A DNA stretch of 15,392 nt from Candidatus Thiodictyon intracellulare (GCA_016292295.1 JADNEJ010000257.1:1-15392); one strand, 5' to 3'; shown: positions 1 to 6,204, numbered from the stretch's first letter. The notes: a model not told the origin generated them from the letters alone. Translations and numbers: made by a program.

Positions 1-67
1 CGCGCGTACGCCGGTGGGCGGCACGCAGCTCGGCGAGTTGTTCGGTGGAGAGGGTCTCGTCGAGCAT
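1..67 (-). CDS. Probable IS630-type transposase, N-terminal fragment (runs off the window)
   Basis: Reading the minus strand from an ATG at 67 gives an uninterrupted start of about 22 residues (MLDETLSTEQLAELRAAHRR...) that leaves the window at position 1. The short acidic start followed by an E-Q-L-A-E-L-R helix and basic residues resembles the beginning of helix-turn-helix transposases of the IS630 kind, which often begin with such a helix before the DNA-binding domain. This is family resemblance only, because the catalytic DDE part is outside the window. Other helix-turn-helix proteins are possible. Confidence 0.4.
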   Translation of the reverse strand, partial: MLDETLSTEQLAELRAAHRRTR

Positions 68-127
68 ATGGACGATAGCATATCGACGTCGGCCGGTTAC
101 GCTAGGGTCCTGAGCGAAAATCTTAGA

Positions 128-147
128 TGAGACGTGTATAGGTCTCA
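128..147. repeat. Short inverted repeat TGAGAC-N8-GTCTCA
   Basis: The arms TGAGAC (128-133) and GTCTCA (142-147) are perfect complements separated by 8 bases. It lies about 60 bases outside the start of the left transposase fragment and borders an AT-rich patch. It could be part of an insertion-sequence end or a repressor site. With 6-base arms it could also be chance. Confidence 0.35.
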
Positions 148-179
148 CTAAAATAAGAAAAGTGTTGTGACGCCAAGTT

Positions 180-195
180 GGCTTCGCGTGAAGCC
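180..195. repeat. Small stem-loop, 6-bp stem with a tetraloop
   Basis: GGCTTC (180-185) and GAAGCC (190-195) are perfect complements around a GCGT loop. It lies 128 bases upstream of the hemerythrin-like gene and is not followed by a T tract, so it is not an obvious terminator. The function is unknown. Confidence 0.35.
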
Positions 196-322
196 GGTAT
201 CCGCGGACGTGGTCGCGCAAAGACTGATGGCAGCATGCTACAGGCGCGGCGGCCACGGGGCCGTGCCGGAGGTTCGGTCTTTGCGGCGCAGCCCGGTCAA
301 TTCACAACCAGAAGGATGATCC

Positions 323-823
323 ATGCAAATCTTAGACGGCTACCGCAATACCCATTCGGACCTGCGCCAGATGGTCGACGACCTGCGCGCGCTCCTCACC
401 GAGGAACACCTGCGCATCAGCTCAAACGCCAGGACCGCGTATGAGCAGCTGTGCGATCTGGGTGAACAGGTGGGCAGGCATTTGCCCGAGGAGGATCACA
501 ACGTCTTCCCCGCTCTGCTGATGCATGAGGACCCCAAGGTCAAGTCCATTGCCTGGGGTTTCATCAGCGGGGAGGTGCCCATACGCAAGACCTTTGAGGA
601 CTACCATCGGCGCTGGCTTAAGAACTGCGATTTCAACTTCGGTGGTGAATTTATGGACGAGACCGGAAAAATGTTCGCCATGGTTGCGCAACGCCTTGAG
701 CGTGAGAAGCGGGTCCTCTTACCCAAGATGGTCGAGATCAGCATACTTCGCGAGGCGTGTCAGTCATTCGTATCAGGTGCCGTGAAGGTCCATTGCGGGC
801 GAAGCGTTCCTAAAGCGCATTGA
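323..823 (+). CDS. Hemerythrin-like HHE-domain protein, divergent
   Basis: A 166-residue cytoplasmic, mainly helical protein with no signal peptide. The start is supported by AGAAGGAT at 310-317, six bases before the ATG. Histidines at 11, 29, 53, 59, 68 and 95 are visible. H53-x3-E57 followed by F62-P63 fits the HxxxE...FP motif of hemerythrin (HHE) domains, which bind a di-iron centre and serve in oxygen, NO or iron sensing or storage. The second expected motif, near QRLEREKRVLLP, keeps the glutamate and LLP part but lacks the usual histidine, so metal binding may be altered. The last residues, after about 145, look unstructured. The gene converges on ptsI and the two stop regions overlap by 14 bases. 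The exact function is not known. Confidence 0.7.
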   Translation: MQILDGYRNTHSDLRQMVDDLRALLTEEHLRISSNARTAYEQLCDLGEQVGRHLPEEDHNVFPALLMHEDPKVKSIAWGFISGEVPIRKTFEDYHRRWLKNCDFNFGGEFMDETGKMFAMVAQRLEREKRVLLPKMVEISILREACQSFVSGAVKVHCGRSVPKAH

Positions 824-2552
824 GCGCATCCAGTATTTCCCCCGGTTCGGCATCGTCGAGCCGAGCGAAGAGGTGCGCGGTCTGGGCCTCCAGGGTCTGG
901 AGGTCGGCGTTGAGTACGATCTCCTTGATGCCGAGCAGGGCGCCGGGGTGCATGCTGAAATGGCGCAGACCCATGCCGAGCAGGAGCCGAGTGAAGCGTG
1001 GGTCCCCGGCCATCTCGCCGCACATGGCGACCGGGGTGTTGAGATCGCGGCCGGCGGCGATGGTGATGCGGATTAGTTGCAGGATGGCCTGGTGAGTGGG
1101 GTCGAACAGGTAGCTTACGGTGTCGTCGAGGCGGTTTATGGCCAGCGTGTACTGGATCAGGTCGTTGGTGCCGATGGACAAAAAGTCCATGCGGCGGGCC
1201 AGGGAGCGCGCCGCCAGGGCGGCCGCGGGGACCTCGACCATGGCCCCGACGGGCAGTTGCGGGTCGAAGGCCAGCCCCTCGCTGGTCAGGTCCTCCTTGA
1301 GCTGGGCGATGATGGCGAGCACCGCGTCCAACTCCTGCGCATTGGTGACCATGGGCAGCATCAGCCGAATCGGTCCCAGGGCGCTGGCGCGCAGGATGGC
1401 GCGCAATTGGGGCCGGAAGAGGATGGGCTCCTTCAGGCAGAGGCGGATGCCGCGCAGCCCGAGCGCCGGGTTGCAGGCCCCTGGTCCGGGTGCACCGAGG
1501 GCCTCGCTGCGCTTGTCGATACCGAAATCCAGAGTGCGAATGGTCAGGGGCAGACCCGCCAAGGCTGCAACGATGGTGGTGTAGGTCGCGAGGTGTTCCT
1601 CTTCGTCCGGGAGTTCATCCCGGTTCATGTAGAGGAACTCTGTGCGGTAGAGGCCGACCCCGACCGCGCCGTTGAGCCGTGCAGTCGCGGCGTCCTCGGG
1701 TAACTCCAGGTTGGCGAGCAGGCTGATGGCGGTGCCGTCGCGGGTTACCGCGAGTCGGTCGACCAGGGTGAGCAGGTGTTGGCGGCGCAGCGCGATGGCG
1801 CTGAGTCGTTCGCGGTAATAGGTGAGGGTCCCAGGGTCCGAGTCGGCCAGCACGGTGCCGGTCTCCCCATCGACGATCAAGGGCTCGCCTGGGCGCACAT
1901 AGCGCGTGACGTTGTGGACCCCGACGACCGCGGGCACCGACAGGTTACGTGCCAGGATAGCGATGTGGGATACGGGGCTGCCGAACTCGGTGACAAAGCC
2001 GGCGGCGCCGCGATGGCGCAGTACGATGGCGTCCGCCGGCATCAGGTCGCGGGCGACCACGACGCAACCCTCCAGGTCCCGGGCACTGGGGTCGAACTGC
2101 AACTGGGCCCCTTGCAGGAAGGTCATGATCTGGTGGACGACGTGCTCGACATCGTCACGGCGGGTGCGCAGATAGGGGTCGTCCATGGCGTCGAAGACGC
2201 CGACCAGGGTGTCGCGCTGCTGTTGCAGCGCCCATTCGGCGCAATAGAGTTGGTCACGGATGATCTTGCGCACCTCGTCGACCAGGGCCACGTCCTCCAG
2301 CATCAGCAGGTGGGCGTCGATAAACTCGGCGATATTGAGTGGGGTGGCTCGGGGGACCTGGGCGCGGATGGTCTTGAGCGCCCGTCGGGCCGCGGCCACG
2401 GCCGCATTGAGCCGATCCAGTTCGCCCGCCACCTGCGCCGGCGTGATCGGGGTCTGGGCCACGCTGGTGAGTCCATGGCCGGTGAGATAGGCTGGTCCGA
2501 TGACGACCGACTGGCTCGTCGCGACCCCGATACCTTGGAAGGCGATGGTCAC
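810..2552 (-). CDS. ptsI: PTS enzyme I, phosphoenolpyruvate-protein phosphotransferase
   Basis: Enzyme I takes phosphate from phosphoenolpyruvate and passes it to His15 of HPr. The chosen GTG start gives 580 residues, close to the 575 of E. coli EI. It overlaps the HPr stop by 4 bases (GTGA) and has GGAG seven bases upstream. Visible marks are the phospho-histidine region GSPVSHIAILAR with His196, RTEFLYM near 303-309, the PEP-binding SIGTNDLIQYT segment near 459-469 and the catalytic cysteine in CGEMAGDP (Cys511). The active-site loop reads GSPVSH rather than the commoner GGxTSH but keeps the histidine. It is the last gene of the minus-strand PTS group. A longer reading frame extends upstream, but that part merely shadows HPr and EIIA. 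Confidence 0.95.
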   Translation of the reverse strand: MTIAFQGIGVATSQSVVIGPAYLTGHGLTSVAQTPITPAQVAGELDRLNAAVAAARRALKTIRAQVPRATPLNIAEFIDAHLLMLEDVALVDEVRKIIRDQLYCAEWALQQQRDTLVGVFDAMDDPYLRTRRDDVEHVVHQIMTFLQGAQLQFDPSARDLEGCVVVARDLMPADAIVLRHRGAAGFVTEFGSPVSHIAILARNLSVPAVVGVHNVTRYVRPGEPLIVDGETGTVLADSDPGTLTYYRERLSAIALRRQHLLTLVDRLAVTRDGTAISLLANLELPEDAATARLNGAVGVGLYRTEFLYMNRDELPDEEEHLATYTTIVAALAGLPLTIRTLDFGIDKRSEALGAPGPGACNPALGLRGIRLCLKEPILFRPQLRAILRASALGPIRLMLPMVTNAQELDAVLAIIAQLKEDLTSEGLAFDPQLPVGAMVEVPAAALAARSLARRMDFLSIGTNDLIQYTLAINRLDDTVSYLFDPTHQAILQLIRITIAAGRDLNTPVAMCGEMAGDPRFTRLLLGMGLRHFSMHPGALLGIKEIVLNADLQTLEAQTAHLFARLDDAEPGEILDALNAL

Positions 2553-2818
2553 TCGTCCTCTCCGAAGCGGCTGCCGACCAGTTCCACGATGGCCGCCATC
2601 GCGTCCGCCTCGTCCTCGCCCGCAGCATCGACAGCGATCCAGGTACCGCGGCTCGCGCAGAGCATCATGATGCCCATGATGCTCTTGGAGTTTACCCGCT
2701 GACCGCGGAACTCGACATGGATGACGCTGGCGAAACGGGCGGCGCAACTGACCAGTTTGGCCGCCGCACGCGCGTGTAGCCCGAGTTTGTTGACGATCTC
2801 CAGGTCCCGGCGCAGCAT
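2549..2818 (-). CDS. ptsH: HPr family phosphocarrier protein
   Basis: HPr carries phosphate between enzyme I and the EIIA proteins. The ATG at 2818 gives 89 residues, the usual HPr size. His15 sits in KLGLHARAAAK, and Ser46 sits in VNSKSIMGIMML, the site phosphorylated by HPr kinase in organisms that have it. Both sites are intact, matching the enzyme I and HprK genes nearby. The gene starts 5 bases after the EIIA stop and overlaps ptsI by 4 bases, so the three are probably co-translated. By position in the rpoN locus it corresponds to the E. coli NPr gene (npr), but the neighbouring enzyme I, rather than the nitrogen-type EI, supports the general name. The symbol ptsH rests on that choice. 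Confidence 0.93.
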   Translation of the reverse strand: MLRRDLEIVNKLGLHARAAAKLVSCAARFASVIHVEFRGQRVNSKSIMGIMMLCASRGTWIAVDAAGEDEADAMAAIVELVGSRFGEDE

Positions 2819-2823
2819 CGGCG

Positions 2824-3231
2824 TCAATCCTCCGTGCCCGGTCCGGGGCACAGGCGCACGCTGTCGCGGCCTCCGGCCAGGGCCTTTTCGGCCACGGATT
2901 CCAGGTCCAGCCCGGCATAACTGAGCGCGCGCAGGACCATCGGCAGGTTGACCCCGGCGACCATGCGCAGGTGCGGGCGGCGCGCGAGCAGGGCGCCGGC
3001 CACATTCGCCGGGGTGGCGCCGTAGAGGTCGGTGAGAACCAGGACGCCGTCGCCCGCGTCGAGCCGCCCGACCATCTGTTCGGCCTGCGCCAGCATCTGA
3101 TCGCAGGGGGCGTCGTTCTCGACCTCGAGCGATTCCGCCCGTGTCGGGCAGGTGCCGAAGATCCCGGTGGCTACCCGTAACAGGTCGGCACCCAAGGGGT
3201 AGTGGGTGATCAGCAGGAGTCCGACGCTCAC
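2824..3231 (-). CDS. Mannose-type PTS EIIA domain protein
   Basis: A 135-residue stand-alone EIIA of the mannose/fructose (EIIA-Man) family. The N-terminus GLLLITHYPLG places the phospho-accepting histidine at residue 10, as in the family. The sequence VLVLTDLYGATPANVA near 63-78 matches the conserved TDLxGGTPxN region. The start is a GTG that overlaps the rapZ stop by 4 bases. No EIIB, EIIC or EIID gene follows, so sugar uptake through this protein is not supported by the window. Similar lone EIIA-Man proteins in proteobacteria sit beside HPr, enzyme I and HprK and are thought to act in regulation. The regulatory role here is inferred from that context. Confidence 0.9.
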   Translation of the reverse strand: MSVGLLLITHYPLGADLLRVATGIFGTCPTRAESLEVENDAPCDQMLAQAEQMVGRLDAGDGVLVLTDLYGATPANVAGALLARRPHLRMVAGVNLPMVLRALSYAGLDLESVAEKALAGGRDSVRLCPGPGTED

Positions 3232-4085
3232 GGCAGTTCCCGGTGCCGTACCATGACCTTATGTCCGCTGTGCTCGAAGTGTGCACGCAGGGCTTCCACG
3301 AGATAGACGGAGCGGTGCTGCCCGCCGGTGCAGCCGATGGCGATAGTCAGGTAAAAGCGGCCATCGGTCTCGAACAGCGGGATCCAGCGGTCGAAGTAGG
3401 TGGCAATGTCGTTTCGCATGGCGATTACGTCCGGGCTTGATTCGAGGAACTCCACGACCGGGCGCGCGAGCCCGGTCAAGGGCTTGATCTCCGGTTGCCA
3501 ATGGGGGTTGGGCAGGCAGCGTACGTCGAACAGGAAGTCAGTGTCCTGTGGCAGACCGTGCTTGAAGCCGAAGGATTGCAGCAGGATCGAGGCTTTTGGT
3601 GAGGCATCACCGGCCAGGCGCACCCGGACCAGATCGCGTAATTCATGGACGTTGGTCAGGGTGGTGTCGATGCGGATATCGGCGACTTGGCGAATCGGCT
3701 CCAGCAACTGCCGCTCCAGTTTGATCGCCTCAGCGAGCGGGCGCTCCTGGCGAGTCAGCGGGTGGCGGCGGCGCGTCTCGCTGAAGCGACGGATCAGGGT
3801 ATCGGTGTGGGCATCGAGGAATACCACTTGGCACTCAACGCCGCGTGCCTGCGCGGCTAGGATCAGGTCAGGCAGGTTTTTCAGTTCCCCGGGGTTACTG
3901 CGGGCGTCCACCCCGACGGCGGTGTTGCTGAAGACCTCGTCGACGGCGTCCTTGAGCCCCAGGGCCAGGTCTTTGAGCAGGAACAGCGGCAGGTTGTCGA
4001 TGCTGTAGAAGCCCAGGTCTTCCAGGGTGCGTAAGGCCACACTCTTGCCGGAGCCGGAGAGGCCGCTGACGATGACGAGTCTCAT
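3228..4085 (-). CDS. rapZ: RNase adapter protein RapZ
   Basis: A 285-residue RapZ (YvcJ/YhbJ) family protein, the same length as E. coli RapZ (284). The Walker A loop GLSGSGKS is at residues 8-15. Other family segments are DLGFYSIDNLP, FLDAHTDTLIRRFSETRRRHPL and the C-terminal CTGGQHRSVYLVE starting at Cys252. In E. coli RapZ binds small RNAs and guides RNase E to GlmZ, controlling glucosamine-6-phosphate synthase. Whether the same RNAs exist here cannot be seen. It lies 40 bases after hprK and overlaps the EIIA gene by 4 bases, keeping the rpoN-hpf-ptsN-rapZ-HPr order of enterobacteria with extra PTS genes inserted. Confidence 0.95.
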   Translation of the reverse strand: MRLVIVSGLSGSGKSVALRTLEDLGFYSIDNLPLFLLKDLALGLKDAVDEVFSNTAVGVDARSNPGELKNLPDLILAAQARGVECQVVFLDAHTDTLIRRFSETRRRHPLTRQERPLAEAIKLERQLLEPIRQVADIRIDTTLTNVHELRDLVRVRLAGDASPKASILLQSFGFKHGLPQDTDFLFDVRCLPNPHWQPEIKPLTGLARPVVEFLESSPDVIAMRNDIATYFDRWIPLFETDGRFYLTIAIGCTGGQHRSVYLVEALRAHFEHSGHKVMVRHRELP

Positions 4086-4125
4086 GGTGAGGTCCGCGGG
4101 TGGGTGGACATGGTGGGACGCCTGA

Positions 4126-5157
4126 TCAGGCCCCGCCGTCCGCGGGCCCCGGGCGGGGCCCGCCGGGCGGTGCCGCGGTGGCGACCGGGCTACCGCCCGG
4201 ACGTATCTTGGGTGGGTCGGGGCGGTCGTTGCTCAGTGCGCGCGCCTGACGGTCGATGAAGTCGACCCCGGCATCATAGCCGCGAATGCGCAGGATTTGG
4301 TGGCGGACCGCGGCCTCGACGATGATGGACAGATTGCGCCCCGGGGCCACGGGCGTGGTGATCCGGGGCACGGCGACCCCCAGGATGGTGCTGGCGGACA
4401 GACTCCCCGCGAGCCGGTCAATACGGTCGAGTTGGGTCTGATCCAGCGGCTTTAGGTCGATGATCAGGTTCAGGGTCTTGCGTCGGACCACGGCTCCCTC
4501 CCCGAACATGGCCCGGATATTGAGAATCCCAAGGCCGCGGACCTCCAGGAAATCGAGCAGGGCGTCCGGGCAGGTGCCCTCCAGTTTCTCCGGTGCGACG
4601 CGGGCGAACTGCGGTGCGTCGTCGGCAATCAGGCGGTGTCCGCGGCTGATCAGGTCGAGCGCCAACTCGCTCTTGCCCACCGCCGGGTCCCCAGCCAACA
4701 GCACGCCCATCCCTAAGACCTCAATGAAGACGCCGTGGATGGTCTTGCGCTCCGCCAGGGCGTGGGTCAGATAGTAGCGTAACTGATTGATCAGCTCTTC
4801 GTCCGAGACGAGGGAGCCGATCAGGGGGGTGCCGGTGCGTTCGGCCCAGTCCCAGAACAGCGGTTCGGGTTCGATCCCGTCGGAAAAAATCACTGCCGTC
4901 GGCCGGTCGGTGAAGAGCTTTTCGATGGTTTCGGCGAATGCGGTGGCGCCGAGCCCCGCCAGGTACACGAGCTCCGCGCGACCGATGACCTGCAGCCGGT
5001 TCGGGTGGATGCAGTTCAGCGAACCGACCAAGGCTTGGCCCGACAGATTCGGGTCATCCCCGCGCAGCGGGCGTCGGGTGGCGGACTCAGGAGTGAGCCA
5101 GCGCAGCCGAGTGCGGGGCCCGGTGTGCCGGATGAGTGACTGGAGGCTATCGGTCAT
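4126..5157 (-). CDS. hprK: HPr kinase/phosphorylase
   Basis: HprK phosphorylates HPr on a serine and removes that phosphate, so it controls how much HPr can serve the PTS. The ATG at 5157 gives 343 residues. Visible marks are Walker A GDPAVGKS (156-163), RGHRLIADDAP with Asp179-Asp180, the family signature LEVRGLGILNIRAMFG (205-219) and PVAPGRN (270-275) before VEAAVRHQILRIRGYDA. The frame is open further upstream into ptsN, but the protein match begins near MTDSLQSLIRHTG. The last 35 residues are a proline- and glycine-rich tail beyond the usual domain. Gammaproteobacteria such as E. coli lack this gene. It starts 16 bases after ptsN, so it is likely in the same transcript. Confidence 0.93.
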   Translation of the reverse strand: MTDSLQSLIRHTGPRTRLRWLTPESATRRPLRGDDPNLSGQALVGSLNCIHPNRLQVIGRAELVYLAGLGATAFAETIEKLFTDRPTAVIFSDGIEPEPLFWDWAERTGTPLIGSLVSDEELINQLRYYLTHALAERKTIHGVFIEVLGMGVLLAGDPAVGKSELALDLISRGHRLIADDAPQFARVAPEKLEGTCPDALLDFLEVRGLGILNIRAMFGEGAVVRRKTLNLIIDLKPLDQTQLDRIDRLAGSLSASTILGVAVPRITTPVAPGRNLSIIVEAAVRHQILRIRGYDAGVDFIDRQARALSNDRPDPPKIRPGGSPVATAAPPGGPRPGPADGGA

Positions 5158-5173
5158 GGTGGGGTGCCGTGCT

Positions 5174-5623
5174 CTAGACGACGCCGAAGACGCGCAGGAT
5201 GGCCGCGGCGGATGCGGCCTGTCGCAACTGCAGGCGTACGGTGGGGTCGTTGAAGCGGCCGGCCAATTCGGCCAGGAGTTGCAGGTGTTCCTCGGTAGCG
5301 GTCTCGGGCACCAGCAGCGCAAAGGCCAGATCCACGCGCTTCCCGTCGGCCGCGTCGTAGTCGACCCCGCGCGCGAGGGAGACGAAGGCGCCGAGGGACT
5401 GGGTGGCCTCCTTAACGCGGGCATGGGGCAGGGCGATGCCGTGTCCGAGTCCGGTACTGCCGAGCCGCTCGCGCTCCAGGAGACGCTCGAAAATCAGGTC
5501 CGGTTTCAACTGCGGATGGTCCGCGACCAGGAGGCGGGCCAGGGTTTCGAGCAGACGCTTCTTGCTCGCGATCTCAAGACCGCGGCCAATGCGGTGTTCG
5601 TTGATGAAGTCGGGCGGTAACAT
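5174..5623 (-). CDS. ptsN: Nitrogen-type PTS EIIA protein
   Basis: EIIA-Ntr is a phospho-accepting regulator of nitrogen, potassium and envelope functions. It has 149 residues, and the phospho-histidine is His67 in STGLGHGIALPHAR. The stretch SKKRLLETLARLL (20-32) matches the family N-terminal region, so the ATG at 5623 fits in length. This ATG has no good ribosome binding site of its own. It lies 3 bases after the stop of a small upstream frame (5627-5707) that has a strong one, suggesting translation by coupling. The 239-base gap before it, with several hairpins, is unlike the tight spacing of its downstream neighbours. Confidence 0.94.
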   Translation of the reverse strand: MLPPDFINEHRIGRGLEIASKKRLLETLARLLVADHPQLKPDLIFERLLERERLGSTGLGHGIALPHARVKEATQSLGAFVSLARGVDYDAADGKRVDLAFALLVPETATEEHLQLLAELAGRFNDPTVRLQLRQAASAAAILRVFGVV

Positions 5624-5626
5624 CGG

Positions 5627-5707
5627 CTACCGTTCCTGGCCGCGGACGCAATGCCGGGCGGCGCGGTGCGTACCGCGGCGCGGGTCGCGCAAGTGGGTGC
5701 GGGTCAT
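5627..5707 (-). CDS. Candidate 26-residue arginine-rich leader peptide upstream of ptsN
   Basis: An ATG at 5707 opens a frame of 26 codons ending in TAG at 5629-5627, three bases before the ptsN ATG and in the same frame as ptsN. AGGAG at 5717-5721 lies 9 bases before the start. The peptide starts MTRTHLRDPRRG and has 8 arginines and 3 histidines. No family is recognised. It could be a leader peptide that couples translation to ptsN or senses arginine-tRNA supply, or it could be chance coding in GC-rich DNA. The ptsN protein matches its family from its own ATG, so this is not simply a broken PtsN N-terminus. Confidence 0.35.
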   Translation of the reverse strand: MTRTHLRDPRRGTHRAARHCVRGQER

Positions 5708-5716
5708 GTCGGCTGA

Positions 5717-5721
5717 CTCCT
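5717..5721 (-). promoter_or_regulatory. Ribosome binding site AGGAG of the small frame before ptsN
   Basis: On the minus strand AGGAG, within ATGAGGAGTC, lies 9 bases upstream of the ATG at 5707. It is the best Shine-Dalgarno sequence between hpf and ptsN, while ptsN itself has none. It is the main reason to take the small frame seriously. Confidence 0.45.
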
Positions 5722-5724
5722 CAT

Positions 5725-5747
5725 AGCTCGTGCGGGACGCACGCGCT
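5725..5747 (-). promoter_or_regulatory. Predicted stem-loop directly before the AGGAG site
   Basis: CGTGCG (5729-5734) and CGCACG (5738-5743) form a 6-bp stem around 3 bases. Beyond one mismatch, AGC (5725-5727) pairs with GCT (5745-5747). On the transcript the stem ends 3 bases before the AGGAG of the small frame, so it could influence ribosome access. This is inferred by pairing rules only. Confidence 0.4.
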
Positions 5748-5786
5748 CGTCACACTGGTTCCGATCGCCCCGGGGTCGCAACGAAA

Positions 5787-5814
5787 GACACCTCGAACGG
5801 GTGTCCGAGGTGTC
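5787..5814 (-). terminator. Predicted terminator-like hairpin after hpf
   Basis: GACACCTCG (5787-5795) and CGAGGTGTC (5806-5814) are perfect 9-base complements around a 10-base loop. On the minus strand the stem is followed by TTTCGTT, a short and imperfect T tract. It could end or attenuate transcripts from the rpoN-hpf side before ptsN. The 5787-5792 arm could instead pair with GGTGTC at 5800-5805, giving a competing smaller hairpin. Confidence 0.45.
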
Positions 5815-5833
5815 CGTGCGTGTCGGCCCGGGT

Positions 5834-5860
5834 GCGAACCTGTCGTTTATCGGGGTTCGC
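5834..5860 (-). promoter_or_regulatory. Predicted hairpin just after the hpf stop codon
   Basis: GCGAACC (5834-5840) and GGTTCGC (5854-5860) are perfect 7-base complements around 13 bases. On the minus strand it starts 2 bases after the hpf stop codon. There is no T tract behind it. It may protect the hpf message 3' end or work together with the next hairpin. Confidence 0.4.
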
Positions 5861-5862
5861 CC

Positions 5863-6192
5863 TTACTCGGCCTCGCCGGTCTTGGTGCCGGTGATAGGCA
5901 CCGGGCGGTGACTGGCCTTCTTCTCCTTGTGGCGCAGGATCTGGCGGTCGAGCTTGTCGATCAGGGTGTCGATGGCGGCATACATGTCCTCATGGACAGA
6001 GTCGGCGAACAGCTTACCGCCGTTCACATGCAGGGTGGCCTCGGCGCGCTGGGCTAACTTCTCTACGGTCAGGATGACGTGGGCGTCGATGACGTGGTCG
6101 AAATGGCGAGCCAGGCGCTCGAACTTGTTATCGACGTACCCCTTGAGGGCCTCGGTCACGTCGATATGGTGACCCGTCAGGTTGACATGCAT
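5863..6192 (-). CDS. hpf: Short-form ribosome hibernation promoting factor
   Basis: HPF binds the 30S subunit in stationary phase and promotes formation of inactive 100S ribosomes. The ATG at 6192 gives 109 residues, and GAGGAG six bases upstream decides this start over an in-frame ATG 33 bases earlier. The pattern MHVNLTGHHIDVTEALKGYV, then FDHVIDAHVILTVEK, then HEDMYAAIDTLIDKLDRQI is the typical beta-alpha-beta-beta-beta-alpha fold of this family. It is the short form, lacking the C-terminal dimerisation domain of long HPF. The 19-residue basic and polar tail is somewhat longer than in E. coli (95 residues). It follows rpoN by 29 bases, the conserved arrangement. Confidence 0.94.
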   Translation of the reverse strand: MHVNLTGHHIDVTEALKGYVDNKFERLARHFDHVIDAHVILTVEKLAQRAEATLHVNGGKLFADSVHEDMYAAIDTLIDKLDRQILRHKEKKASHRPVPITGTKTGEAE

Positions 6193-6198
6193 GGTCTG

Positions 6199-6204
6199 CT
6201 CCTC
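6199..6204 (-). promoter_or_regulatory. Ribosome binding site GAGGAG of hpf
   Basis: GAGGAG on the minus strand, 6 bases before the ATG at 6192. It fixes the hpf start. Confidence 0.75.

Larger units (their letters stand above)
68..322. other. Intergenic stretch without a supported gene
   Basis: About 255 bases between the left transposase fragment and the hemerythrin-like gene. No reading frame here looks real. It contains a short AT-rich patch near 147-165 and two perfect short dyads (128-147 and 180-195). It probably includes the outer end of the left insertion sequence and the leader of the hemerythrin gene, but I cannot place an exact element boundary or a convincing promoter. Confidence 0.5.

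Noticed and set aside
126..154. Promoter for the hemerythrin gene with TAAAAT at 149-154
   Set aside because: The -10 matches well, but no acceptable -35 lies at the right distance and the leader would be about 160 bases.
254..265. CACGG-GG-CCGTG dyad
   Set aside because: The arms are 5 bases with a 2-base loop in GC-rich sequence, expected by chance.
178..444. Plus-strand frame of 88 codons before and across the hemerythrin gene
   Set aside because: It starts at a TTG with no ribosome binding site, is rich in arginine and proline and overlaps the supported hemerythrin gene in another frame.
1776..2702. Long plus-strand frame of 308 codons
   Set aside because: It lies opposite ptsI and HPr, which carry clear family motifs. 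The frame is open only because of the GC-rich codon use of those genes.
810..3005. Enzyme I of 731 residues starting at 3005
   Set aside because: The extra 151 residues are read from the EIIA and HPr genes in another frame. The GTG at 2552 gives the family length and has a ribosome binding site.
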